Below, in pieces: positions 22,422 through 29,785 of a stretch of DNA of 64,000 bases. The DNA is from Kocuria rhizophila DC2201 (GTDB lineage Bacteria; Actinomycetota; Actinomycetes; Actinomycetales; Micrococcaceae), in the NCBI RefSeq assembly GCF_000010285.1, contig NC_010617.1:1302001-1366000 (forward strand). Direction: 5' to 3'. Every line of letters begins with the position of its first letter. The stretch's first letter is position 1. The notes beneath the pieces are model-generated. The model was not told the origin of the DNA. It searched no databases and was given only the letters and a program-made list of their open reading frames with translations. Made by a program: the position numbers and the translations under genes.

Positions 22422-23013
22422 CGTGCTGCGCGTGGGGCTCACCGGGGGCATCGCCTCCGGGAAGTCGACCGTCTCCCGCTGCCTCGCGGAGCTCGGGGCC
22501 GTCGTGGTGGACGCGGACGCGATCGCGCGCCGGCTGCAGGAACCGGGTGAGGACGGCTACGAGGCCGTGGTCGAGCACTTCGGCGACACCGTGGTGGACG
22601 CGGCCACCGGTCGCCTGGACCGCGCGGCGCTGGCGGGGATCGTGTTCGCGGACGAGGCCAAGCTCGCGGAGCTCAACGCCATCATGCACCCCCTCGTGCG
22701 CGCCGAGGCCGCGCGGCTCGCGGCCGACGTGCCGCCGGGGGGCGTGCTCGTGCAGGACATCCCGCTGCTCGTGGAGACCGGCCAGCACGCGGACATGGAC
22801 CGCGTGCTGGTGGTCGAGGCCCCCGAGGCCGAGCGGGTCCGCCGCATGGTCGCCGACCGCGGGATGGACCCGGACGACGCACGCCGCCGCATCGCCGCCC
22901 AGGCCTCGGACGCGCAGCGCCGCGCCGTGGCCACCACGGTGTTCGACAACTCCGGGACCCCGCAGGAGCTGGAGCGCCAGGTCCGGCAGTGGTGGGCGGA
23001 GGAGACGGGCTGA
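22387..23013 (+). CDS. coaE: Dephospho-CoA kinase
   Basis: Last step of coenzyme A synthesis: ATP phosphorylates the 3' hydroxyl of dephospho-CoA. The 208-residue protein has an intact P-loop GLTGGIASGKST, the DADAIAR acidic motif, MHPLVR, DIPLLVE and a C-terminal DNSG. The SD AAGGAGG lies 9 nt before the ATG and inside the BCCT-CoaE gene, so the two are translationally coupled. It lacks the C-terminal UPF0157 domain found on some actinobacterial CoaE proteins. The 213-nt gap to uvrB holds only the uvrB promoter. Confidence 0.96.
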   Translation: MTTPFARPGRTDVLRVGLTGGIASGKSTVSRCLAELGAVVVDADAIARRLQEPGEDGYEAVVEHFGDTVVDAATGRLDRAALAGIVFADEAKLAELNAIMHPLVRAEAARLAADVPPGGVLVQDIPLLVETGQHADMDRVLVVEAPEAERVRRMVADRGMDPDDARRRIAAQASDAQRRAVATTVFDNSGTPQELERQVRQWWAEETG

Positions 23014-23214
23014 TCCGCCGCCCGCACCGCGGCCGCCGCTGACCCGCCGTGGCGCTGGGTGGGCCGGCCCGACCTGTGGGGCTCGCCCTGTGCCGCTCGG
23101 CCGGTGGAGCCCGAGCCGAGGCCGTGGACCGGCTCGCGGGGGTGGAGCACGCCCGGGTGCGGTGGGGTTCCCGGGCGGCCGTGCGGCGTCGTCGTGCGTG
23201 TCTGAGGGCGCGCG

Positions 23215-23220
23215 TACGCT
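23215..23220 (+). promoter_or_regulatory. -10 element, leaderless promoter of uvrB
   Basis: TACGCT followed by 6 nt (GATGCC) and the uvrB ATG; predicted +1 is the A of the start codon. No SD and no LexA-type GAAC-N4-GTTC palindrome is visible nearby. Confidence 0.6.
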
Positions 23221-23226
23221 GATGCC

Positions 23227-25362
23227 ATGTCGCTCGCCCAGAAGATCAACCGTGTGGTCGCCCCGTTCGAGGTCGTCTCGGAGTTCCAGCCCGCCGGGGA
23301 CCAGCCGAAGGCCATCGCGGAGCTCTCCGAACGCATCCAGGGCGGGGAGAAGGACGTGGTGCTCATGGGCGCCACGGGCACCGGCAAGTCCGCCACGGCG
23401 GCGTGGCTGATCGAGGCCGTGCAGCGGCCCACGCTGCTGCTCGTGCAGAACAAGACGCTCGCCGCGCAGCTGGCCAACGAGCTGCGGGAGCTGCTGCCGA
23501 ACAACGCCGTGGAGTACTTCGTCTCCTACTACGACTACTACCAGCCGGAGGCCTACGTCCCGCAGACGGACACCTTCATCGAGAAGGACTCCTCGATCAA
23601 CGAGGAGGTCGAGCGGCTGCGCCACTCCGCCACCAACGCGCTGCTGACCCGTCGGGACACCGTGGTGGTCTCCACCGTCTCGTGCATCTACGGCCTGGGC
23701 ACGCCCGAGGAGTACGTCAAGCAGATGGTCACCCTGGCCGTGGGCCAGGAGATGGACCGGGACGCTCTGCTGCGCCAGTTCGTGAACATGCAGTACGTGC
23801 GCAACGACGTCGACTTTCACCGTGGCACGTTCCGCGTGCGCGGTGACACCGTGGAGATCATCCCCATGTACGAGGAGAACGCGTTGCGCATCGAGTTCTT
23901 CGGGGACGAGATCGAGGCCATCTACACCCTGCACCCGCTCACCGGGGAGGTCATCAACGAGGAGCAGGAGATGTACGTGTTCCCGGCCTCCCACTACGTG
24001 GCCGGCGCGGAGCGGATGGCCACCGCCATCGAGTCCATCCAGCAGGAGCTGCAGGAGCGGCTGCAGGAGCTCGAGTCCCAGAACAAGCTCGTGGAGGCCC
24101 AGCGGCTGCGCATGCGCACGCAGTACGACCTCGAGATGATGGAGCAGATGGGCTACTGCAACGGCATCGAGAACTACTCGCTGCACATCGACGGCCGCCC
24201 GCGTGGCTCCGCCCCGCACTGCCTGCTGGACTACTTCCCGGACGACTTCCTGCTGATCATCGACGAGTCCCACGTGACCGTGCCGCAGATCGGCGGCATG
24301 TACGAGGGGGATATGTCCCGCAAGCGCACACTGGTGGACCACGGCTTCCGCCTGCCCTCCGCCATGGACAACCGGCCCCTGAAGTGGGGGGAGTTCCTGG
24401 AGCGGATCGGGCAGGCCATGTACATGTCCGCCACCCCGGGCCCGTACGAGATGTCCAAGGTGGACTCCGTGGTGGAGCAGATCATCCGCCCCACGGGACT
24501 CGTGGACCCGCAGGTGGTCGTGAAGCCCACCAAGGGCCAGATCGACGACCTCCTGGAGCAGATCGAGCTGCGCGTGGAGCGGGACGAGCGCGTGCTCGTG
24601 ACCACCCTGACCAAGCGCATGGCGGAGGACCTCACCGAGTACCTCATGGAGCACGGTGTCAAGGTCCAGTACCTGCACTCGGACGTGGACACCCTCAAGC
24701 GCGTGGAGCTGCTGCGGGAGCTGCGCATGGGCACGTTCGACGTGCTCGTGGGCATCAACCTGCTGCGCGAGGGCCTGGACCTGCCCGAGGTCTCCCTCGT
24801 GGCCATCCTCGACGCGGACAAGGAGGGCTTCCTGCGCTCCACCACGTCCCTGATCCAGACGATCGGCCGTGCCGCCCGCAACGTCTCGGGCGAGGTCCAC
24901 ATGTACGCGGACAAGATCACCCGCTCCATGGACGTGGCCATCGAGGAGACCAACCGCCGCCGCGAGATCCAGGTGGCGTACAACACGGAGCACGGGATCG
25001 ACCCCCAGCCCCTGCGCAAGAAGATCGCGGACATCACGGACCAGCTGGCCCGCGAGGACGAGGACACCAAAACCCTGCTGGCCCAGCGCTCGGCGGCCAA
25101 CAACCACACGGCCCCCGTCAAGGGCGGCAAGGGAAAGAACTCCGAGAAGGACGGCGCGGCCGCTGCGGCCGAGTCCAAGCTGCTGCGGGACGGCGTGGCC
25201 GCGGCCCCGGCGGAGGACCTCGTGGAGCTCATCGAGAGCCTCAGCGAGCAGATGCGCAACGCGGCCGCCGAGCTGAAGTTCGAGCTCGCCGGGCGGCTGC
25301 GGGACGAGATCGCCGACCTCAAGAAGGAGCTGCGCCGGATGAAGGACGCCGGGCACGCGTGA
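23227..25362 (+). CDS. uvrB: UvrABC excinuclease subunit B
   Basis: The damage-verifying helicase of nucleotide excision repair: loaded by UvrA, it then recruits UvrC. It has 711 residues with Walker [11 protein letters not shown] (G48-T57), the beta-hairpin [12 protein letters not shown] that inserts between strands, the DEXX-box region [10 protein letters not shown], helicase motifs [14 protein letters not shown] and QTIGRAARN, and a C-terminal UVR coiled-coil domain ([19 protein letters not shown]) that contacts UvrC. The length is slightly above the usual 670 because of an Ala/Lys-rich insert before the UVR domain. Located after coaE, as in many actinobacteria. Confidence 0.98.
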   Translation: MSLAQKINRVVAPFEVVSEFQPAGDQPKAIAELSERIQGGEKDVVLMGATGTGKSATAAWLIEAVQRPTLLLVQNKTLAAQLANELRELLPNNAVEYFVSYYDYYQPEAYVPQTDTFIEKDSSINEEVERLRHSATNALLTRRDTVVVSTVSCIYGLGTPEEYVKQMVTLAVGQEMDRDALLRQFVNMQYVRNDVDFHRGTFRVRGDTVEIIPMYEENALRIEFFGDEIEAIYTLHPLTGEVINEEQEMYVFPASHYVAGAERMATAIESIQQELQERLQELESQNKLVEAQRLRMRTQYDLEMMEQMGYCNGIENYSLHIDGRPRGSAPHCLLDYFPDDFLLIIDESHVTVPQIGGMYEGDMSRKRTLVDHGFRLPSAMDNRPLKWGEFLERIGQAMYMSATPGPYEMSKVDSVVEQIIRPTGLVDPQVVVKPTKGQIDDLLEQIELRVERDERVLVTTLTKRMAEDLTEYLMEHGVKVQYLHSDVDTLKRVELLRELRMGTFDVLVGINLLREGLDLPEVSLVAILDADKEGFLRSTTSLIQTIGRAARNVSGEVHMYADKITRSMDVAIEETNRRREIQVAYNTEHGIDPQPLRKKIADITDQLAREDEDTKTLLAQRSAANNHTAPVKGGKGKNSEKDGAAAAAESKLLRDGVAAAPAEDLVELIESLSEQMRNAAAELKFELAGRLRDEIADLKKELRRMKDAGHA

Positions 25363-25363
25363 G

Positions 25364-25381
25364 CCGGGCCACGCGGCCCGG
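25364..25381 (+). terminator. Possible weak terminator after uvrB
   Basis: A 7-bp GC-only stem, CCGGGCC/GGCCCGG with loop ACGC, begins 1 nt after the uvrB stop. Short and without a U-tract. Confidence 0.4.
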
Positions 25382-25401
25382 GACCGGCGGGAGCCGTCGG
25401 G

Positions 25402-25407
25402 TAAACT
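25402..25407 (+). promoter_or_regulatory. -10 element of first terC
   Basis: TAAACT gives a leader of about 55 nt. I looked for a yybP-ykoY riboswitch here and see none, in contrast to the second terC. Confidence 0.45.
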
Positions 25408-25469
25408 GGCGGCTCTGTACGGCCCGGTCCCGGGTTGTTCCCTGCCACTCTCACGCCTAAGGGGTACCC

Positions 25470-26684
25470 GTGGAGATTTCTGGACTGCAATGGGGGATCA
25501 CCATCGCGGTGATCGTGGGCCTGCTCGCCTACGACTTCATCTTCCACGCACGCAAGCCGCACGAGCCGACCGTCAAGGAAGCGGCCATGTGGACCAGCCT
25601 CTACGTGTCCCTCGCCCTGCTGTTCGGGCTGATCGTGCTTTTCTGGGACGGGCCTGGTTTCGCCGCGGAGTACTACGCCGGCTTCGTCACGGAGCAGGCG
25701 CTGTCCGTGGACAACCTGTTCGTGTTCCTGATCATCATGGCCTCGTTCAAGGTGCCCCGGGCGGACCAGCAGAAGGTCCTGCTGTTCGGCATCGTCGTGG
25801 CGCTGATCGCCCGGACCCTGTTCATCTTCGTGGGTGCCGCGGCGATCAACCGCTGGTCCGCGCTGTTCTACGTGTTCGGGCTGTTCCTGATCTACACCGC
25901 GGGCAACCTGGTCAAGGGTGAGGTCACGGACGCGGACGAGGAGGACGAGGCCAACAACGTGATGGTCCGCCTGGCCAAGCGCTTCCTCAAGACCACGGAC
26001 GAGTACGACGGGGACAAGCTGTTCACCGAGGTGGACGGCAAGCGCATGATGACCCCCATGCTGCTGGTCATGGTGGCCATCGGCCTCACGGACATCATGT
26101 TCGCGCTGGACTCGATCCCCGCGATCTTCGGGCTCACCCAGGAGACCTACATCGTCTTCACGGCCACGGCGTTCTCACTCATGGGCCTGCGCCAGCTGTA
26201 CTTCCTGATCGACGGGCTGCTGGACCGGCTCATCTACCTGTCCTGGGGCCTGGCCATCATCCTGGGCTTCATCGGCGTGAAGCTCATCCTGCACGCGCTG
26301 CACGAGAACACCCTGTCCTTTATCAACGACGGCCAGTCCGTGCACGTGGTGGAGGTCAGCACGGGCTTCTCGCTCGCGGTGATCGTGGGGGTGCTGGTGC
26401 TCACGGTCGTGGCGTCCCTGTTCAGCCCCAAGGGCCGGGCGGTGCGGATCATCAACGGCGCGCGGGACTGGTCCGAGCGCTACCTCAGCCTCCCGGAGTC
26501 CGCGCCGCTGGAGGAACGCACCCAGGCCGCCGAGAAGATGAAGAAGTACCGGGACCAGCTGCCCTCCGTGAAGGCCAAGTACCGGGACGAGCTCATCGAG
26601 TCCGAGGCCCGCTACCGCGACCTCCTCGAGCGCGCCCACGGGCTGCGGGAGCAGCGCCTGGCCCAGGCCGACGGCGGCAAGTAG
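25470..26684 (+). CDS. TerC family membrane protein, copy 1
   Basis: This 404-residue integral membrane protein has about nine hydrophobic segments. It keeps the TerC hallmarks: acidic residues inside helices in LSVDNLFVFLII and FALDSIPAIFGLT, likely metal ligands. Bacterial TerC/Alx proteins are associated with Mn2+ export or tellurite resistance and can supply metal to exported proteins. A ~70-residue charged cytoplasmic tail follows. It starts with GTG, with AAGGGG 5 nt upstream. A close paralog follows after a terminator; the two are very similar through the membrane domain and diverge in the tail, so a tandem duplication is likely. Confidence 0.92.
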   Translation: MEISGLQWGITIAVIVGLLAYDFIFHARKPHEPTVKEAAMWTSLYVSLALLFGLIVLFWDGPGFAAEYYAGFVTEQALSVDNLFVFLIIMASFKVPRADQQKVLLFGIVVALIARTLFIFVGAAAINRWSALFYVFGLFLIYTAGNLVKGEVTDADEEDEANNVMVRLAKRFLKTTDEYDGDKLFTEVDGKRMMTPMLLVMVAIGLTDIMFALDSIPAIFGLTQETYIVFTATAFSLMGLRQLYFLIDGLLDRLIYLSWGLAIILGFIGVKLILHALHENTLSFINDGQSVHVVEVSTGFSLAVIVGVLVLTVVASLFSPKGRAVRIINGARDWSERYLSLPESAPLEERTQAAEKMKKYRDQLPSVKAKYRDELIESEARYRDLLERAHGLREQRLAQADGGK

Positions 26685-26714
26685 CAGCACGCCCGGCACA
26701 GCACCTCGCGCTCT

Positions 26715-26747
26715 GGCGCCCCACCGGCGGTGAACCGGTGGGGCGCC
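26715..26747 (+). terminator. Terminator between the two terC genes
   Basis: Perfect 13-bp stem GGCGCCCCACCGG with its exact complement around loop CGGTGAA. It separates the two paralogs into independent transcripts. Confidence 0.85.
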
Positions 26748-26789
26748 GTCGTCTGCACCGGGGGACTGGGCGGCAGCTCCCGCAGCCGG

Positions 26790-26795
26790 TAGGAT
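26790..26795 (+). promoter_or_regulatory. -10 element of second terC
   Basis: TAGGAT, placing +1 near 26802, just before the first paired bases of the riboswitch-like leader. The promoter and aptamer boundaries fit each other. Confidence 0.6.
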
Positions 26796-26804
26796 GGTCC
26801 ACGA

Positions 26805-26924
26805 TCAAGGGAGTATCCCTCACCTTCCGTGTACGTCAGTACGTTCGGCGCCACCGCCGGGCCGGGCACGGACCACGTCAGATCGCCCACCCGAGGTGCG
26901 GCGGACGTGGGGGAGAGACTTGTG
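26805..26924 (+). ncRNA. yybP-ykoY (Mn2+) riboswitch-like leader of second terC
   Basis: The leader begins TCAAGGGAGTATCCC, matching the conserved L1 side (GGGGAGUA) of the yybP-ykoY aptamer. About 110 nt downstream the L3-like strand GAGAGAC is followed by CTTG, which closes helix P1 with CAAG (26806-26809 with 26919-26922). Between them are GC-rich helices (CGCCACCGCCGGGCC region). This family binds Mn2+ and in many bacteria, including actinobacteria, sits upstream of TerC-type exporters, as here. The SD of terC lies 18 nt after P1, so control may be translational. The assignment is by motif and context only; no covariance model was run. Confidence 0.75.
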
Positions 26925-26954
26925 CGGTTCACACACCCACAAGGAGACCCTTCC

Positions 26955-28262
26955 GTGGAGATCACCTCCCTGCAGTGGGGCATCACCATTGCCCTCATCC
27001 TGGGCCTGCTGGTCTACGACTTCCTCTTCCACGTCCGCACGCCGCACGAACCCACCGTCCGAGAGGCCGCGGTGTGGTCCGCGGTCTACGTGGGCATCGC
27101 CCTGCTGTTCGGGCTGGTGATCCTGGTCCTGGACGGGCCCACCCTGATGGCCGAGTACTACGGCGGCTACGTCACGGAGAAGGCCCTGTCCGTGGACAAC
27201 CTCTTCGTGTTCCTCATCATCATGGGGTCCTTCGCGGTGCCGCGCGCGGACCAGCAGAAGGTCCTGCTGTTCGGCATCGTCTTCGCGCTCGTGGCCCGCA
27301 CGGCGTTCATCTTCGTGGGCGCGGCCGCGATCAACGCGTTTGCCTGGGTGTTCTACCTGTTCGGCCTGATCCTCGTGTTCACCGCGGGCAACCTCATCAA
27401 GGGGGAGCTCGCGCAGGACAAGGAGGACGACGCCAACAACATCGTGGTGCGCCTGGCCCGGCGGCTGTTCCACACCACCGAGCACTACGACGGCGACAAG
27501 CTGTTCACCGTGCACCACGGCAAGCGCGCGCTGACCCCCATGCTGCTGGTGATGGTGGCGATCGGCGGCACCGACATCCTCTTCGCCCTCGACTCGATCC
27601 CCGCGATCTTCGGCCTCACGCAGGAGCCGTACATCGTGTTCACGGCCACGGCGTTCTCGCTCATGGGGCTGCGCCAGCTCTACTTCCTGATCGACGGGCT
27701 GCTGGACCGGCTGATCTACCTTTCGTGGGGGCTGTCCGTGATCCTCGCGTTCATCGGCGTGAAACTCATCCTGCACGCGCTGCACGAGAACACCCTGCCG
27801 TTCATCAACGACGGCCAGCACGTCTCCGTCGTGGAGATCGGGATCGGAACGTCACTCGCGGTGATCGTGGGGGTGCTGGTGGTGACGGTCCTCGCGTCCC
27901 TGCTCAGCCCCAAGGGCCGCGCGCTGCGCACCATCCAGCGTACCCAGGAGCTCACGGAGCGCTACCTGGCCCTGCCGGGCGACGCCCCCGCGGCCGAGCG
28001 CAACGAGCTTGCGGCGGAGCTTTCCGCACTGCAGGCCCACTTCCCGCGGATCTCGGAGAAGCACAAGAACGAGCTGATCGAGCACCGCGCGCGCTTCCGC
28101 CACATGCTCGAAACGGCCCGTGGGCAGCACCGCGAGTTCCAGGAGACGGGGGCGGTGCGCACGCCGTCCCCGGACGCGGGAGACACCTCCGGTGCCGCGC
28201 CGGACGTCGCCTCCGCTTCCGACGCGGGCGGCACCCGCGGGGCAGGCTCGTCCCCGGCCTAG
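26955..28262 (+). CDS. TerC family membrane protein, copy 2 (riboswitch-controlled)
   Basis: The 435-residue paralog of the preceding gene has the same fold and the same in-membrane acidic motifs (LSVDNLFVFLII, FALDSIPAIFGLT). It starts with GTG and AAGGAG 8 nt upstream. The membrane domain is nearly identical in spacing to copy 1; the C-terminal tail (last ~110 residues) is longer, with a charged helical stretch and a low-complexity Ala/Ser/Gly end. The Mn2+-type leader suggests this copy is the metal-inducible exporter, while copy 1 would be expressed without that control; this is inference. A 213-nt gap follows with no gene or clear terminator. Confidence 0.92.
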   Translation: MEITSLQWGITIALILGLLVYDFLFHVRTPHEPTVREAAVWSAVYVGIALLFGLVILVLDGPTLMAEYYGGYVTEKALSVDNLFVFLIIMGSFAVPRADQQKVLLFGIVFALVARTAFIFVGAAAINAFAWVFYLFGLILVFTAGNLIKGELAQDKEDDANNIVVRLARRLFHTTEHYDGDKLFTVHHGKRALTPMLLVMVAIGGTDILFALDSIPAIFGLTQEPYIVFTATAFSLMGLRQLYFLIDGLLDRLIYLSWGLSVILAFIGVKLILHALHENTLPFINDGQHVSVVEIGIGTSLAVIVGVLVVTVLASLLSPKGRALRTIQRTQELTERYLALPGDAPAAERNELAAELSALQAHFPRISEKHKNELIEHRARFRHMLETARGQHREFQETGAVRTPSPDAGDTSGAAPDVASASDAGGTRGAGSSPA

Positions 28263-28475
28263 CGCAGCGGCCCAGGCCTTCACATGCCCGTGCCGCAACA
28301 GGGCCGGGGGCTCGCGCCAGCCCACCGTGCTGAGGTCCGTCCCGGCAGGGCTGGCAGTGCGGCGGGCCCTCGGCCGGGCCGCTGCACCGCCCGACGACGC
28401 CGCACGGCCCAGTCCCGGGGTCGGTCGCCCACCCGGGGAAGGAGCGCGCGGCCCACGCGCGAGGAGAACCGTCAC

Positions 28476-28976
28476 CTACCCGGCGGAGGGCCCCGGCGGC
28501 GTCGTGCACCACAGGGCCGCCCCCGCGAACAGCGCGGCCCACAGCAGCGAGACCAGGGTGCCGATGATGAACTGCTCGCGCTGCTGCGCGTTGGTGAACT
28601 CCCCGTAGCGCGCGAGACCCTTGACGGCCACGACCACCCCGATGCCCGCGACCATGCCGGTGAGTAGCGAGACGATGGCGGCGGCGCGTTCGAGCGCGCC
28701 GATCACGAGCCCGCCTCGCAGGGGCGGGTCCACGGGATCGGCCACGGCCTCGGACTCGTTCCACGGACTCTCGCCGGGCTGGGCGCGCACCGCGGAGAGG
28801 TCCGCGAACGCGAACACGGCACGGACCACGGGATCCCCGGACAGGGTTCCCGCCACGAGCAGGGCGGGGAAGGCCCAGGTGGGCGGCACGGTTCCGGCGG
28901 CGAACGTCCACGCTACGGTGACGAGCACCAGCGCGAGGGGAAGCACCACGGTGGCGAGCGGGCGGATGTGGGTCAC
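28476..28976 (-). CDS. Small integral membrane protein downstream of satD-like gene
   Basis: This 166-residue protein has four predicted membrane helices (about 8-28, 33-51, 93-117 and 138-160) and a polar loop with WNESEAVADPVDPPL between the second and third. I do not recognise the family. The GTG start overlaps the end of the SatD-like gene (4-bp GTGA) and a GGAGG lies 9 nt upstream, so the two are coupled. The partner gene suggests a membrane effector under its control, but no function can be read from the sequence. Confidence 0.8.
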   Translation of the reverse strand: MTHIRPLATVVLPLALVLVTVAWTFAAGTVPPTWAFPALLVAGTLSGDPVVRAVFAFADLSAVRAQPGESPWNESEAVADPVDPPLRGGLVIGALERAAAIVSLLTGMVAGIGVVVAVKGLARYGEFTNAQQREQFIIGTLVSLLWAALFAGAALWCTTPPGPSAG

Positions 28977-29710
28977 GAGGGGGTACCTCCCCGGGAAGAA
29001 ACCGCGTGGGTGGTCTGCGCGGGGGCGTCCTGCCGCGCGGAGTGCCCGTGCCCATGTTCGACAGGGGTGGAAGTGGCCAGCCGGCTCGTGGACCGGGCGG
29101 GGGAGCGTCGAGGCGGTGCCGCCGCGGCGCCGTCCGCGAGCTCCAGCACGGCGGTGAGGGCCTCCCGGGCCGCGTGCTCCTGATGCCACAGGGCGGCGTC
29201 GAGGCGCCGGGACACGGAGGACTGCGTGATCCCCAGGTGCTTGGCCATCTGCTGCTGGGTCATCCCGGTCTCGGCCAGGGCCACGGCGGCGGCACCCGAG
29301 TCCGTGCGGCGCTCCCGCACGGCGCACAGCAGGCCCAGCAGGGCGTCCGCGCGTTCGGCCCACTCGCCGCCGCGCACGGCCGGGCCGCCCGCGTCCTTCG
29401 CGGCCTGGACGGCCTCGCGGGCCGCCACGAAGGCCGCCCCGGTGTTCTCCCGCGCCGCCTGGGCGAGCGGGCGGTCCACGTCCCCGACGCCGAGACCCAC
29501 GTGCCACGAGCCGGCGTCGGCGAGGGCGAGGACGGCCTGCAGGGCGGGCGCGGCGTCGTCGTAGAGGGCCTGGAGCTCGTCCCCGGCGGTGATGTCCCAC
29601 GCCACGAGCGGGCGGGGGAGGTTCCTCCGGCACGCGTCGAGGTGCTCACGCATGTCCAGCCATTCGGCGTCGGCGCGGGAGTCGCGACGGTCCACGGTCA
29701 GTGCAAACAC
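28973..29710 (-). CDS. SatD-family-like protein with C-terminal helix-turn-helix
   Basis: A 245-residue protein resembling the SatD family. The N-terminal alpha/beta domain begins FALTVDRRDSR and contains AWDITAGDELQALYDD and VGLGVGDVDRPL. A helix-turn-helix follows (MTQQQMAKHLGITQSSVSRRLDAAL, about 160-184 from this start), then an Ala/Pro/Arg/His-rich tail. I chose GTG 29710 because it has the SD GAGAGGAG 6 nt upstream and lies after a likely -10 (TACTAT); an ATG at 29746 would lie before the predicted transcript start. It probably binds DNA and regulates itself through the repeats just upstream. Confidence 0.75.
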   Translation of the reverse strand: MFALTVDRRDSRADAEWLDMREHLDACRRNLPRPLVAWDITAGDELQALYDDAAPALQAVLALADAGSWHVGLGVGDVDRPLAQAARENTGAAFVAAREAVQAAKDAGGPAVRGGEWAERADALLGLLCAVRERRTDSGAAAVALAETGMTQQQMAKHLGITQSSVSRRLDAALWHQEHAAREALTAVLELADGAAAAPPRRSPARSTSRLATSTPVEHGHGHSARQDAPAQTTHAVSSRGGTPS

Positions 29711-29737
29711 GATCCGCTCCTCTCGTTCATGCGGTCT

Positions 29738-29778
29738 CACCTGCATAGTACGTGAAGATGCGGTTCCACCTGCATAGT
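29738..29778 (-). promoter_or_regulatory. Direct-repeat operator and promoter of the satD-like operon
   Basis: Two exact copies of ACTATGCAGGTG (minus strand, 29778-29767 and 29749-29738) are spaced 29 bp start to start. The proximal copy overlaps TACTAT (29750-29745), a good -10, and the distal copy covers the -35 position (GCAGGT 29773-29768). This is what an autorepressor site would look like; the bound protein is presumably the HTH protein encoded downstream. Confidence 0.6.
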
Positions 29779-29785
29779 GGGGCCG

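Noticed and set aside
23014-23214. Gap of about 200 nt between coaE and uvrB that could hide a small gene or RNA
   Set aside because: No open frame with an SD, no stable hairpin with tail; only the uvrB -10 is convincing.
23180-23227. LexA/SOS box upstream of uvrB (and of uvrA at 36940-37009)
   Set aside because: No GAAC-N4-GTTC-like palindrome is present, so SOS control cannot be claimed.
25363-25469. A second yybP-ykoY riboswitch before the first terC
   Set aside because: The GGGGAGTA and GAGAGAC strands are absent; AAGGGGTACCC there is simply the SD region.
28263-28475. Gap after the second terC; looked for a terminator between convergent genes
   Set aside because: Only scattered short GC palindromes; no stem comparable with the others in the window.
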